64,000 nucleotides of DNA from an uncultured Granulosicoccaceae bacterium (GTDB lineage: Bacteria; Pseudomonadota; Gammaproteobacteria; CALCKW01). Position 1 is the stretch's first letter. Each line of letters begins with the position of its first letter. The position numbers and the translations under genes were made by a program. The notes beneath the pieces are model-generated. The model ran no database searches, was not told the DNA's origin, and saw nothing but the letters and a program-made list of their open reading frames with translations. Positions 1 to 8,053 of the stretch are shown here, piece after piece. The stretch is from NCBI GenBank assembly GCA_937965695.1, contig CALCKW010000012.1:186001-250000 (forward strand). The letters are read 5' to 3'.

Positions 1-488
1 GGAGCCGGCAATAACACAGCGGGCACTTGCAGCGCTCGGACTGAAAGCTCCCATAGCAAAAGAAGCCACAGGCCAAAAAACAGCGGTATCGCTAACGACC
101 ATAACATCTTTTGAAGGCCCACAGCAGGCTCACAATCAGTGAGAAACTCAACAGCCAACCAAGCTAATATCCAAGCACTAAGTAGTGCAGCAAAAAATCC
201 GCTGCCAATCTGATGTCCAACAGCGAGGTCACCAAGATCCATAAACAAGAACACCGCAGCAAGCAGTGACCCAACGGTTGCTGCAAAGCAACGCCAAAAA
301 ACCTTGGATTTCTTCGCCTCCCAAATATAAAAACAAGCAAGCAAATTGCACAGGATCAACAGCGAACCCGCTAAGGAGAAATAGATTCCAGCAGCACCTT
401 CATTTTTCGCGACCGACATAGGTAACATTGCGCTGGCCAATGTGCTCAACACAACAATCCCCCACAACAATTTCTGCAGTCGACTCAT
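1..488 (-). CDS. ABC importer permease with extra N-terminal membrane domain, partial (pyrimidine-type transporter)
   Basis: This reading frame starts at 488 with ATG, overlaps the stop of the preceding permease (ATGA) and runs off the left edge, so only about 162 N-terminal residues are visible. They form about four hydrophobic segments (near residues 10-25, 35-55, 65-80 and 90-110, with another near 125-150). They end in VPAVLLPAP, which resembles the VLPAP lead-in at the start of the neighbouring permease. I infer that an extra membrane domain is fused ahead of a normal binding-protein-dependent permease domain lying outside the window. Operon position suggests it is the second permease of a pyrimidine or ureide importer. 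The substrate-binding protein is not in view. Confidence 0.75.
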   Translation of the reverse strand, partial: MSRLQKLLWGIVVLSTLASAMLPMSVAKNEGAAGIYFSLAGSLLILCNLLACFYIWEAKKSKVFWRCFAATVGSLLAAVFLFMDLGDLAVGHQIGSGFFAALLSAWILAWLAVEFLTDCEPAVGLQKMLWSLAIPLFFGLWLLLLWELSVRALQVPAVLLPA

Positions 489-1375
489 GTCATTTGCCCC
501 ATGCGCCTGCGTGTCCAACTATCGAGCACACCCAATAATGCGACCAGTGCAGCAGCTAATAGTGAAGCCATCACAAGTGCGGACCAAATTTGAATAGTCT
601 GTCCATAATAAGAACCGGCCAATAGCCGCGCCCCTAGCCCAGCAACTGCTCCAGTGGGTAACTCAGCAACAATGGCACCCACAAGCGCAATGGCGACTGC
701 GATCTTCATGCTGGTCGTCAGATAAGGTACCGATGCAGGTAGCCGTAATTTCCAAAAAATCTGCCAATCCGACGCGTTGTAAGTTCGCATAAGGTCAAAT
801 AACAACGGATCTGCCGCGCGCAAACCTTTCACCATACCAACGACAATCGGAAAAAAAGCCAAGTACGTTGAAATGAAGGCTTTGGGCAGAAGACCTTGCA
901 CACCAACAGCATTGAGCACCACTATTATCATGGGAGCAATCGCCAATATTGGCACCGTTTGCGACGCAATAATCCACGGCATCAGCGCACGCTCTAATGC
1001 GCGATTATGCAAAATGGCGACTGCCAGTAATATCCCCAACAATGTTCCAAGTGCGAAGCCCAGCAGTGTGGTTTTTAGCGTGATAATGGAGTGATGTACC
1101 AAACTACGCTTGGAGGTTATTTTCTTTTTGACGGTAGTGTCATAGAGTTCTTGCACTACCTGATGCGGCGCGGGTAAAACTGGCCGCTTCTGGTTTAGCA
1201 CCGTGGATATCCACGCCATTCCAGATAAATTTGCTACGCCATTGCGTTCATTTTGATCGCGCTCAAAAGGCGCGTTGAGCACGACGGCTGCTGCATACCA
1301 AATCACCAGGAGCAGCATCAACATAGAAACAACCGGCCACGCACGCGTAAAATAACGTTGCGCGTTAGCTTTCAT
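485..1375 (-). CDS. ABC importer permease (SsuC/ThiX-like, pyrimidine-type)
   Basis: An integral membrane permease of about 296 residues from the nitrate/sulfonate/thiamine-precursor importer family. It has an N-terminal anchor, a periplasmic stretch ending in VLPAP, and a BPD-transport core with the EAA-like loop around LMRTYNASDWQIFWKLRLPAS, which contacts the ATPase. The start is ambiguous. GTG at 1402 and ATG at 1381 are in frame, but ATG at 1375 has AGAAGG at good spacing. The start overlaps the end of the ATPase gene and the stop overlaps the next permease, so translation is likely coupled. The context with ureidopropionase and dihydropyrimidinase suggests uptake of pyrimidines, dihydropyrimidines or hydantoins; the substrate is inferred only. 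Confidence 0.85.
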   Translation of the reverse strand: MKANAQRYFTRAWPVVSMLMLLLVIWYAAAVVLNAPFERDQNERNGVANLSGMAWISTVLNQKRPVLPAPHQVVQELYDTTVKKKITSKRSLVHHSIITLKTTLLGFALGTLLGILLAVAILHNRALERALMPWIIASQTVPILAIAPMIIVVLNAVGVQGLLPKAFISTYLAFFPIVVGMVKGLRAADPLLFDLMRTYNASDWQIFWKLRLPASVPYLTTSMKIAVAIALVGAIVAELPTGAVAGLGARLLAGSYYGQTIQIWSALVMASLLAAALVALLGVLDSWTRRRMGQMT

Positions 1376-2138
1376 CAGCATGCCCTTCTCGCAGACCTTC
1401 ACGAACTCGTCGCGCGATTTCTAGAAACTCAGGGGTTTCTCGGATACTCAAATCTCTTTCACGGGGCAAATCACAATCAATAACACTATGAATTCGACCA
1501 GGTCTGGGTGACATGACCACTATTTTGCTAGAAAGATATACTGATTCTGGAATGGAGTGCGTGACAAATACAATTGTCTTTCGAGTCTTATTCCAGAGTT
1601 GCAATATTTGCTGGTTGAGATGATCACGTACTATTTCATCGAGCGCACCAAACGGCTCGTCCATCAGCAACAATTGTGGCTCGACAGCCAATGCTCGAGC
1701 AATGGAGGCACGTTGTTGCATACCACCGGACAATTGCCAAGGGAATTTCCGCTCAAACCCCGATAGTTCCACCAACTCCATATTGCGCGCTACACGCTCG
1801 CGACGTTCTGCCGCACTCAATCCCATGATCTCAAGCGGAAGTGCGATATTGTCCGCTATGTTACGCCAAGGGTACAAAGCGGCCGACTGAAAGACGTAGC
1901 CATAGGCGCGCGCAAGTCGAGCCTGTTCCGCGGATGTTCCATTGACTTGTATAGATCCAGCTGTCGGCTTTTCTAGATCCGCTATGACCCGCATTAGAGT
2001 GGTTTTTCCGCACCCACTAGGCCCGATAAAAGAAACAAAATCGCCGTGCTCTATCGTCAGGTTGATGCCTGACAAGGCGTGCACCGGTCCATCGGCCGTT
2101 TCGAAAGTCAGCGACAAATCATTGGTTTGCACTGCCAT
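1365..2138 (-). CDS. ABC importer ATP-binding protein (SsuB/TauB-like, pyrimidine-type)
   Basis: Cytoplasmic ATPase of the importer, about 257 residues from the ATG at 2138. A TTG at 2210 would extend it by 24 residues and overlap the dihydropyrimidinase stop, but its purine-rich stretch is too close to act as a ribosome site. Visible motifs are Walker A GPSGCGKTT, signature LSGGMQQR, Walker B LLLMDEPFGALDE and the switch His in FVTHS. Length and motifs are typical of the nitrate/taurine importer ATPases. It lies directly downstream of the dihydropyrimidinase gene and overlaps the first permease, so it powers that importer. It should be controlled from the RutR-box promoter upstream of pydC. 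Confidence 0.88.
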   Translation of the reverse strand: MAVQTNDLSLTFETADGPVHALSGINLTIEHGDFVSFIGPSGCGKTTLMRVIADLEKPTAGSIQVNGTSAEQARLARAYGYVFQSAALYPWRNIADNIALPLEIMGLSAAERRERVARNMELVELSGFERKFPWQLSGGMQQRASIARALAVEPQLLLMDEPFGALDEIVRDHLNQQILQLWNKTRKTIVFVTHSIPESVYLSSKIVVMSPRPGRIHSVIDCDLPRERDLSIRETPEFLEIARRVREGLREGHADES

Positions 2139-2206
2139 TTCTACTGCCCCGTTGGCGCCTGAATCACCAGCGAAGCTAGGGTTGATAGCGACCGAACTGC
2201 TCAAGA

Positions 2207-3664
2207 TCAAACTCCCGCTGGCATATTAGCCGGATCACGAATGACCGCGCGCGGAGCTGTGATTTCCTTCCACTGCGACAACGCTCTATTGACCGCAGGA
2301 CGGCCTTCGCGAGAGACAAACTGCCCATGCCCTTCATGTCCATCAAAGACACCTTCCGTCACAGCGACATGACCACGAGTCAAGGTGAAACGAGGCAGTC
2401 CGCAGACTTCAAAACCTTCGAACACGTTGTAATCAATTGCTGATTGTTGATTGTCAGCACTAATAGTCTTTTTGCTTGCAGGGTCCAACACAACAATATC
2501 GGCATCTGCACCCACAACAACGGCGCCCTTGCGCGGATACATATTGAGGATATGCGCTGAATTACTTGAGGTGACCGCAACAAATTCATTGACGGTAAGC
2601 CGACCTTTCACCACACCCTCGGTCCAGAGCACCGACATACGATCCTCCAATCCGCCAGTACCGTTGGGTATTTTGGTGAAGTCTCCCAATCCAGCACGCT
2701 TTTGTTCGGTGCTAAAAGCACAATGATCAGTGGCGACTACCTGCAGAGAACCAGACTGCAGTCCAGCCCATAGTGAGTCCTGATGCTTTTTGCTGCGAAA
2801 CGGTGGTGACATGACGCGACGGGCTGCATGATCCCAGTCAGGGTTGGCATATTCGCTCTCATCAAGCACCAAATGCTGAATTAACGGTTCACCGTAGACG
2901 CGCATTCCCTTCTGTCTGGCACGTCTTATTGCTTCGTGCGATTGCTCACAGGAAACATGCACAACGTACAGCGGAACACCCGCCATACCTGCAATCATAA
3001 TGGCGCGATTGGTCGCCTCACCCTCTACTTCTGGAGGGCGTGAATAGGCGTGACCCTCTGGTCCATTGTTGCCCTCTGCCAATAACTTTTGCTGCATTTG
3101 CGCGACGATATCGCCGTTTTCAGCGTGTACCATTGGCAGCGCACCCAAGTCGGCACAGCGCTGAAATGACGAATATAGCTCATCATCATCCACCATCAGG
3201 GCCCCTTTGTAGGCTAGAAAGTGTTTAAAGCTGGTAATCCCACTGTCGACAACTTTTGCCATCTCTTCGAAGACTTGCTTGTCCCACCAAGTGATCGCCA
3301 TGTGGAAGGAATAATCACAATGCGCGCGAGTAGATTTGTTATCCCACATGCTCCGAGCTTCAAGCAAAGACTGTCCAGGCGATGGCAGGCAGAAATCGAC
3401 AACGGTTGTCGTGCCGCCTGCCAATGCAGCGCGAGTGCCGGACTCAAAATCATCTGTCGAGTAAGTGCCCATAAAAGGCATTTCTAAATGTGTGTGTGGA
3501 TCGATACCACCGGGCATCACATAACAGCCGCTCGCGTCGAGGCTTTTATCGCCTTTTAGGTTATCGCCAATCTCGATGATTTTGCCGTTTTCTATCAGTA
3601 CGTCTGCAAGATAACTCCGATCCGCATTAGCGACTGTGCCACCTTTTATCACTGTAGTAGCCAT
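2207..3664 (-). CDS. Dihydropyrimidinase (cyclic amidohydrolase)
   Basis: Opens the ring of dihydrouracil or dihydrothymine to give N-carbamoyl-beta-amino acids, the second step of reductive pyrimidine breakdown, in the cytoplasm. The protein is 485 residues, normal for the D-hydantoinase/dihydropyrimidinase family. Metal-site elements are visible: His57 and His59 in DPHTH, the lysine that is normally carboxylated in AYKG near 153, VHAENGD, VVHVS, and ATDHC. The ATG at 3664 lies three bases after the pydC stop, so the two genes are surely one operon. A hydantoinase acting on other cyclic ureides is possible, but the pairing with preTA, pydC and rutR argues for pyrimidines. Confidence 0.93.
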   Translation of the reverse strand: MATTVIKGGTVANADRSYLADVLIENGKIIEIGDNLKGDKSLDASGCYVMPGGIDPHTHLEMPFMGTYSTDDFESGTRAALAGGTTTVVDFCLPSPGQSLLEARSMWDNKSTRAHCDYSFHMAITWWDKQVFEEMAKVVDSGITSFKHFLAYKGALMVDDDELYSSFQRCADLGALPMVHAENGDIVAQMQQKLLAEGNNGPEGHAYSRPPEVEGEATNRAIMIAGMAGVPLYVVHVSCEQSHEAIRRARQKGMRVYGEPLIQHLVLDESEYANPDWDHAARRVMSPPFRSKKHQDSLWAGLQSGSLQVVATDHCAFSTEQKRAGLGDFTKIPNGTGGLEDRMSVLWTEGVVKGRLTVNEFVAVTSSNSAHILNMYPRKGAVVVGADADIVVLDPASKKTISADNQQSAIDYNVFEGFEVCGLPRFTLTRGHVAVTEGVFDGHEGHGQFVSREGRPAVNRALSQWKEITAPRAVIRDPANMPAGV

Positions 3665-3667
3665 GAT

Positions 3668-4924
3668 TTATTCCTCGTCGTCGATAATTGCGGTTGCCAC
3701 TACCGCATGCATTAGAACGTTGGCACCAGCGGTCGACCATGCCTCAGATATTTCTTCTGCCTCATTATGCGAAAGTCCATCAACGCAGGGACACATCACC
3801 ATCGCTGTTGGCGCAACGCGGTTAATCCAACAAGCATCATGACCCGCCCCCGACACTAAGTCTCTGTGTGAATACCCCAATTGTTCAGCGGCGTTACGCA
3901 CTGCGCTCACGCAATCGGCGTCAAACTCAACGGGATCAAAGCCACCCACTGACTCCATCTCGATAACTAGGCCAATATCCTCTGCAATCTCTTTTGCGCC
4001 TTGCTCAAGGCGTTCGAGCATATCGCTTATAATGGCTTTATCTGGGTGACGAAAATCAACGGTAAAAATGGCCTTTCCAGGGATAATGTTGCGGGAATTT
4101 GGCTCGACGACGCAGTGCCCGATCGCACCAACAGCCAATGGAGCATGACTCCAAGCGATCTCGTCGACAAGTTGAGTGATGCGCGCCATGCCAAGTCCGG
4201 CATTGACTCGCATGGGCATGGGTGTGGAACCGGTATGGCTTTCTTTGCCCGTTAGCGTGATCTGAGTCCAGCTGAGACCTTGGCCATGCGTGACGACGCC
4301 AATTTCAAGATTTTCGGCTTCTAAAATCGGGCCTTGTTCGATGTGTAACTCAAAGAAGGCATGCATTTTTCGCTCGCCAACTTTTTCTTCGCCCTTCCAA
4401 CCAACACGTTCAAGTTCGTCACCGAGTTTCTTCCCGTCGGCATCTTCACGATCGTATGCCCAATCAAGTGTGTGCATGCCTGCGAAAACACCCGAGGCAA
4501 CCATTGCAGGAGGAAACCGCGTTCCCTCTTCGTTGGTCCAATTGGTCACAACAATAGGATGCTTAGTACGTATATTTGATTCATTGAGCGAGCGAATGAT
4601 CTCTAGACCCGCAAGCACGCCCAAAACACCATCGTACTTACCACCTGTCGGTTGGGTATCTAAGTGGCTCCCAACATACACAGGCAATGCATTTGGATCT
4701 GTGCCCTCATGACGAGCGAACATGCTACCCATGGCGTCAACGCCCATCGTCATGCCTTCTGCATCACACCAGCTTTGGAAGAGCGCACGGCCCTCGGCAT
4801 CAAAGTCTGTAAGCGTTTGCCGGTTGTTACCGCCGGCGATACCAGGGCCAATCTTGGCCATTTCCATCAGCGACTGCCAAAGTCTACTTCCGTTGACTCG
4901 CATGTTGGATCTTGTTGAGTCCAT
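3668..4924 (-). CDS. pydC: N-carbamoyl-beta-alanine amidohydrolase (M20 family ureidopropionase)
   Basis: Hydrolyses N-carbamoyl-beta-alanine to beta-alanine, CO2 and ammonia, the third step of reductive pyrimidine catabolism. It has 418 residues of the M20 amidohydrolase (hyuC/PydC/AllC) type. The di-metal motif is clear: His87 in GSHLDT, Asp98 in KYDGVLG, Glu132/133 in NEEGTRF, a later HIEQGP and a C-terminal SGAGHDA. It is the first gene of the operon and reads away from rutR, with a RutR box 60-75 bases upstream of its start. Closely related enzymes act on allantoate or carbamoyl amino acids. The pyrimidine assignment rests on the neighbours. Confidence 0.92.
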   Translation of the reverse strand: MDSTRSNMRVNGSRLWQSLMEMAKIGPGIAGGNNRQTLTDFDAEGRALFQSWCDAEGMTMGVDAMGSMFARHEGTDPNALPVYVGSHLDTQPTGGKYDGVLGVLAGLEIIRSLNESNIRTKHPIVVTNWTNEEGTRFPPAMVASGVFAGMHTLDWAYDREDADGKKLGDELERVGWKGEEKVGERKMHAFFELHIEQGPILEAENLEIGVVTHGQGLSWTQITLTGKESHTGSTPMPMRVNAGLGMARITQLVDEIAWSHAPLAVGAIGHCVVEPNSRNIIPGKAIFTVDFRHPDKAIISDMLERLEQGAKEIAEDIGLVIEMESVGGFDPVEFDADCVSAVRNAAEQLGYSHRDLVSGAGHDACWINRVAPTAMVMCPCVDGLSHNEAEEISEAWSTAGANVLMHAVVATAIIDDEE

Positions 4925-4970
4925 CTCAAACCCCTAATCATGTATGTTAGAAAGCAGATTCTCAGTGCGG

Positions 4971-4999
4971 CTCTTAGATTTTTCTGACCAAATGGTCAA
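4971..4999 (-). promoter_or_regulatory. RutR box overlapping predicted pydC promoter
   Basis: Bases 4984-4999 read TTGACCATTTGGTCAG on the minus strand, one base off the known RutR consensus TTGACCANNTGGTCAA. Its first six bases (TTGACC) can serve as a -35, and TAAGAG lies exactly 17 bases further (4976-4971) as a weak -10. The box sits in the rutR-pydC divergent region, so it may also control rutR. The RutR consensus is established knowledge; the promoter call is inference from spacing. Confidence 0.85.
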
Positions 5000-5183
5000 T
5001 TTAAAATCATCCTACACCTCGATACTTCTTAAAGCAATATTGTGCAGATCTAAAACAAAAGAAAAAAAAGATATATCATATGCACCAACTTGGTCCCTCG
5101 AAATAACGAGAAACGTACAACGTGTTTTATACAATCTCAGAGCGTTCATCCGCCTTACAAGCCCAACAATCATCACAAACCTT

Positions 5184-5807
5184 ATGAGCGATAGTAATTT
5201 CTCAGGCCAAAATAGATCGCGCATTCGCGAGGCGAATGAGCAACGCATTCTCACAGCCGCGCTGCCGCTATTTGCCCAATACGGATTTCGCGGAACAACA
5301 GTTGATCAGCTGGCTCAAGCGTCAGGTCTCTCGAAAGCCAATATGCTGTATTACTTCCGCCGCAAACAAGACATTTACCTGGCAGTTCTTGAACAAATTT
5401 TGCACGTCTGGCTAGAACCCTTAAGCGAGCTAAAAGCAGAAGGTGATCCCGGTGAACAATTAAGCAATTACCTCGATCTAAAAATCCGAGCCTCACAAGA
5501 ATCGCCCAATGCGTCAAAGATATACGCTTCCGAAATCCTCAACGGCGCGCCCATCTTGCGCGAATACTTACAAGGGCCACTAAAAGAGATCGTCACTCAA
5601 AAATGTGCCGTTATCCAAGAGTGGATTGACGAAGGTCGCCTCCGACCTATCGCACCGCTACACCTACTGTTTGCTATCTGGTCTACCACTCAGCATTACG
5701 CCGATTTTAAAACTCAAGTCGACATTCTCAGCGACGACCCAGACAACTTGTTTCCCGATGTGCGAAAAACTCTACACCTTTTACTGATAGACAATCTTTT
5801 GCCCTAA
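5184..5807 (+). CDS. rutR: RutR-like TetR-family regulator of pyrimidine catabolism
   Basis: A DNA-binding regulator of 207 residues from the ATG at 5184. Longer in-frame starts reach back to 4944 but read through the RutR box, so they are unlikely. It resembles E. coli RutR along its length: an N-terminal helix-turn-helix (GTTVDQLAQASGLSKANMLYYF) at about 30-52, then EQILHVWLEPL and a C-terminal STQHYADF segment. In E. coli, RutR binds uracil and releases its operators. Here it stands between two reductive-pathway operons that both carry matching boxes, so I infer it represses uracil reduction and ring opening rather than the Rut oxygenase route. No strong ribosome site is seen. Confidence 0.9.
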   Translation: MSDSNFSGQNRSRIREANEQRILTAALPLFAQYGFRGTTVDQLAQASGLSKANMLYYFRRKQDIYLAVLEQILHVWLEPLSELKAEGDPGEQLSNYLDLKIRASQESPNASKIYASEILNGAPILREYLQGPLKEIVTQKCAVIQEWIDEGRLRPIAPLHLLFAIWSTTQHYADFKTQVDILSDDPDNLFPDVRKTLHLLLIDNLLP

Positions 5808-5827
5808 CGAGTAAAAGCACTACTCGT
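5807..5827. terminator. Weak hairpin between convergent rutR and EamA gene
   Basis: ACGAGTA (5807-5813) pairs with TACTCGT (5821-5827) around a 7-base loop. It sits where rutR and the converging transporter gene meet, and may serve both. No T-run follows on either strand, so the terminator call is weak. Confidence 0.35.
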
Positions 5828-6722
5828 CTTGAGTAGGTTCACGCAGAAAAAGCTGCAAAGTCAGCATTGCAATCACTATTAACAAGACGCCGAACCATAC
5901 AGGCATCTCCGGCCATCCATTGCCTAATAAAGCTTCATACAGTGCAACACAGACTGGTGTCAGATACACATAGGCCATTACTTTGGCCGACGGTAAATGC
6001 AAACTCGCATATTGGATCAAGTAAAAAGTAATCACCGTACATGCCACCACCAAATGGGCTATCCCCAACCAAACTGGCGCGCCCAATGTTGTCCACGCCG
6101 CAGAACTCAACGCGGAGTAGCCATAAACACCGAGCATGACTGCCCCGAGTATCGTGGTCCAAAAAGTCAGGCTGAGTAAACTCTCACCCTGGTGCAAATA
6201 ACGAACACTGGGTGCATAGCTGGCATAAGCTGCGGTGCCGATTAAAAATATTTGTTCGCCTGGACCAAAATTCAGCTGAAGCAGTTGCTGCCAATTCGCA
6301 CCGCTCACAACCCACAGTGAACCCAAACCCGCTACGACCAATGCACTCCACTGCGCGACACTTAAGCGTTGGCCAAGAAAAACCCTCGACACAATCGCTG
6401 TAAAAAGCGGTGCGAAAGTGAAAACAACTCCAACACTAAAAGCACTTGCAAGGCGAAGCGCTTCGAACATCGTGGTGAAATACAACACCAGTAAAAATGC
6501 CAACCACGCGTAGCGTATTAAGTCTTGCAAACGAGGCCATCGAATGGTCACTTTGCCTACAACGCAAATTCCCGCAAAAACAAATGCTGCAAAAAAGAAC
6601 CGAACAAACGTCAGCGCTACCGGATCTAGCGCTGGCGATATTCGCACACCAACAGTAAACGATGTACTAACCAATGCAACGAACAACAACATCGCTGCAT
6701 GGGCCAGTGCGCGACTACTCAT
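5820..6722 (-). CDS. EamA/DMT-family transporter in the preTA operon
   Basis: An integral membrane protein of 300 residues with about ten hydrophobic segments in two repeats, typical of the drug/metabolite transporter (EamA) superfamily. It starts 18 bases after the preA stop and shares its direction, so it is probably the third gene of a preT-preA operon under the RutR box at 9415-9430. The substrate cannot be read from sequence. Context suggests movement of a pyrimidine, dihydropyrimidine or a beta-amino acid product. It ends against the convergent rutR. Confidence 0.85.
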   Translation of the reverse strand: MSSRALAHAAMLLFVALVSTSFTVGVRISPALDPVALTFVRFFFAAFVFAGICVVGKVTIRWPRLQDLIRYAWLAFLLVLYFTTMFEALRLASAFSVGVVFTFAPLFTAIVSRVFLGQRLSVAQWSALVVAGLGSLWVVSGANWQQLLQLNFGPGEQIFLIGTAAYASYAPSVRYLHQGESLLSLTFWTTILGAVMLGVYGYSALSSAAWTTLGAPVWLGIAHLVVACTVITFYLIQYASLHLPSAKVMAYVYLTPVCVALYEALLGNGWPEMPVWFGVLLIVIAMLTLQLFLREPTQDE

Positions 6723-6740
6723 GTATTAATTTGTTTATGA

Positions 6741-8051
6741 TCAGCTTGTACTCTCGACACGTGAAGGGTTGTTCGGGTGTGTAGTCCAGTTGGCGTAATT
6801 TCTGTCAATCTTCAAACCTGTACGTGGATCACTGCCACTTTCCATTTCAACCATTGAAATACACGACTCAACTGGACAGACAGTGACACACAAGTTGCAG
6901 CCCACGCACTCTTTGTCTATTACCTCAAAATGTCTCTCGCCATTTTTACTCTGAGTAATGGCTTGGTGAGAGGTATCTTCGCAGGCGATATGGCAGCGAC
7001 CGCACTTAATACACGAGTCTTGATCAATCACTGCCTTAGTGACGTAGTTAAGATTCAGGTCTTGCCAATCAACAGCTTTTTTTACGGCCTTGCCACTGAA
7101 CTCAGAAATACTGGTGTAGCCCGAGTCATCCATCCACTGGCTTAACCCACTGGTAAGCTCATCAATAATTTTGAAACCGTATGTCATTGCGGCTGTGCAA
7201 ACTTGCACGTTGCCTGCTCCCAATGCCAAGAACTCAGCGGCGTCTCGCCACGTTGTAATGCCGCCAATACCCGAAACAGGCAAATCTGCAGTTTCGGGAT
7301 CGCGCGCAATTTCTGCCACCATGTTCAACGCGATAGGTTTTACAGCCGGCCCACAATAACCGCCGTGCGCTCCGTATCCGTCAATCATTGGCTCTGGTGC
7401 CATTCGATCTAAATTCACGCTGATAATAGAGTTAATCGTATTGATCAGAGACACCGCGTCTGCCCCACCCGCCTTAGCTGCTCGGGCAGGAAATCGCACG
7501 TCAGTGATATTTGGAGTGAGTTTCACGATGACCGGCATGTCCGTGTATTTTTTACACCAACGCGACACCATTTCAATGTACTCAGGCACCTGGCCAACGG
7601 CGGAGCCCATACCGCGCTCTGCCATTCCATGTGGGCAACCAAAGTTCAGTTCGACGCCATCGGCTCCGGTGTCTTCAACCGCGACTAAAATATCTTTCCA
7701 CGCCTGCTCTTCACAGGGCACCATCAAGGACGCTACCAGTGCACGATCGGGCCAATCCCGCTTTACCTGCCGCATCTCATCGAGGTTTATCTGTAGCGAA
7801 CGATCTGTAATCAGCTCTATGTTATTAAATCCAATCAGTCGGCGATCACCAGCATACATTGCTCCGTAACGAGGGCCGTTAACATTTACAACTGGCGGTC
7901 CTTCGGCTCCCAGAGTTTTCCAAACCACACCGCCCCAACCTGCTTCAAAAGCACGGCAGACGTTGTACGCCTTATCTGTTGGAGGCGCAGAGGCCAACCA
8001 AAACGGATTGGGGGACTTAATGCCGACAAACTCACTACTGAGATTAGCCAT
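6741..8051 (-). CDS. preA: NAD-dependent dihydropyrimidine dehydrogenase subunit PreA
   Basis: Catalytic subunit that reduces uracil or thymine to the 5,6-dihydro form, the first step of the pathway, with PreT. It has 436 residues: an FMN-binding dihydroorotate-dehydrogenase-like barrel (about 1-330) with active-site Cys in ELNFGCPHG, and a C-terminal two-cluster ferredoxin domain with CIKCGRCHIACE and CVGCNLCVTVCP. The order barrel then ferredoxin matches the C-terminal part of mammalian DPYD. ATG at 8051 follows the preT stop by two bases, so expression is coupled. Confidence is high because both subunits are adjacent and complete. Confidence 0.95.
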   Translation of the reverse strand: MANLSSEFVGIKSPNPFWLASAPPTDKAYNVCRAFEAGWGGVVWKTLGAEGPPVVNVNGPRYGAMYAGDRRLIGFNNIELITDRSLQINLDEMRQVKRDWPDRALVASLMVPCEEQAWKDILVAVEDTGADGVELNFGCPHGMAERGMGSAVGQVPEYIEMVSRWCKKYTDMPVIVKLTPNITDVRFPARAAKAGGADAVSLINTINSIISVNLDRMAPEPMIDGYGAHGGYCGPAVKPIALNMVAEIARDPETADLPVSGIGGITTWRDAAEFLALGAGNVQVCTAAMTYGFKIIDELTSGLSQWMDDSGYTSISEFSGKAVKKAVDWQDLNLNYVTKAVIDQDSCIKCGRCHIACEDTSHQAITQSKNGERHFEVIDKECVGCNLCVTVCPVESCISMVEMESGSDPRTGLKIDRNYANWTTHPNNPSRVESTS

Positions 8052-8053
8052 GT

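Noticed and set aside
4944..5183. N-terminal extension of the rutR frame
   Set aside because: It would translate the RutR box and promoter region and adds 80 residues not found in RutR proteins; ATG 5184 gives the normal length.
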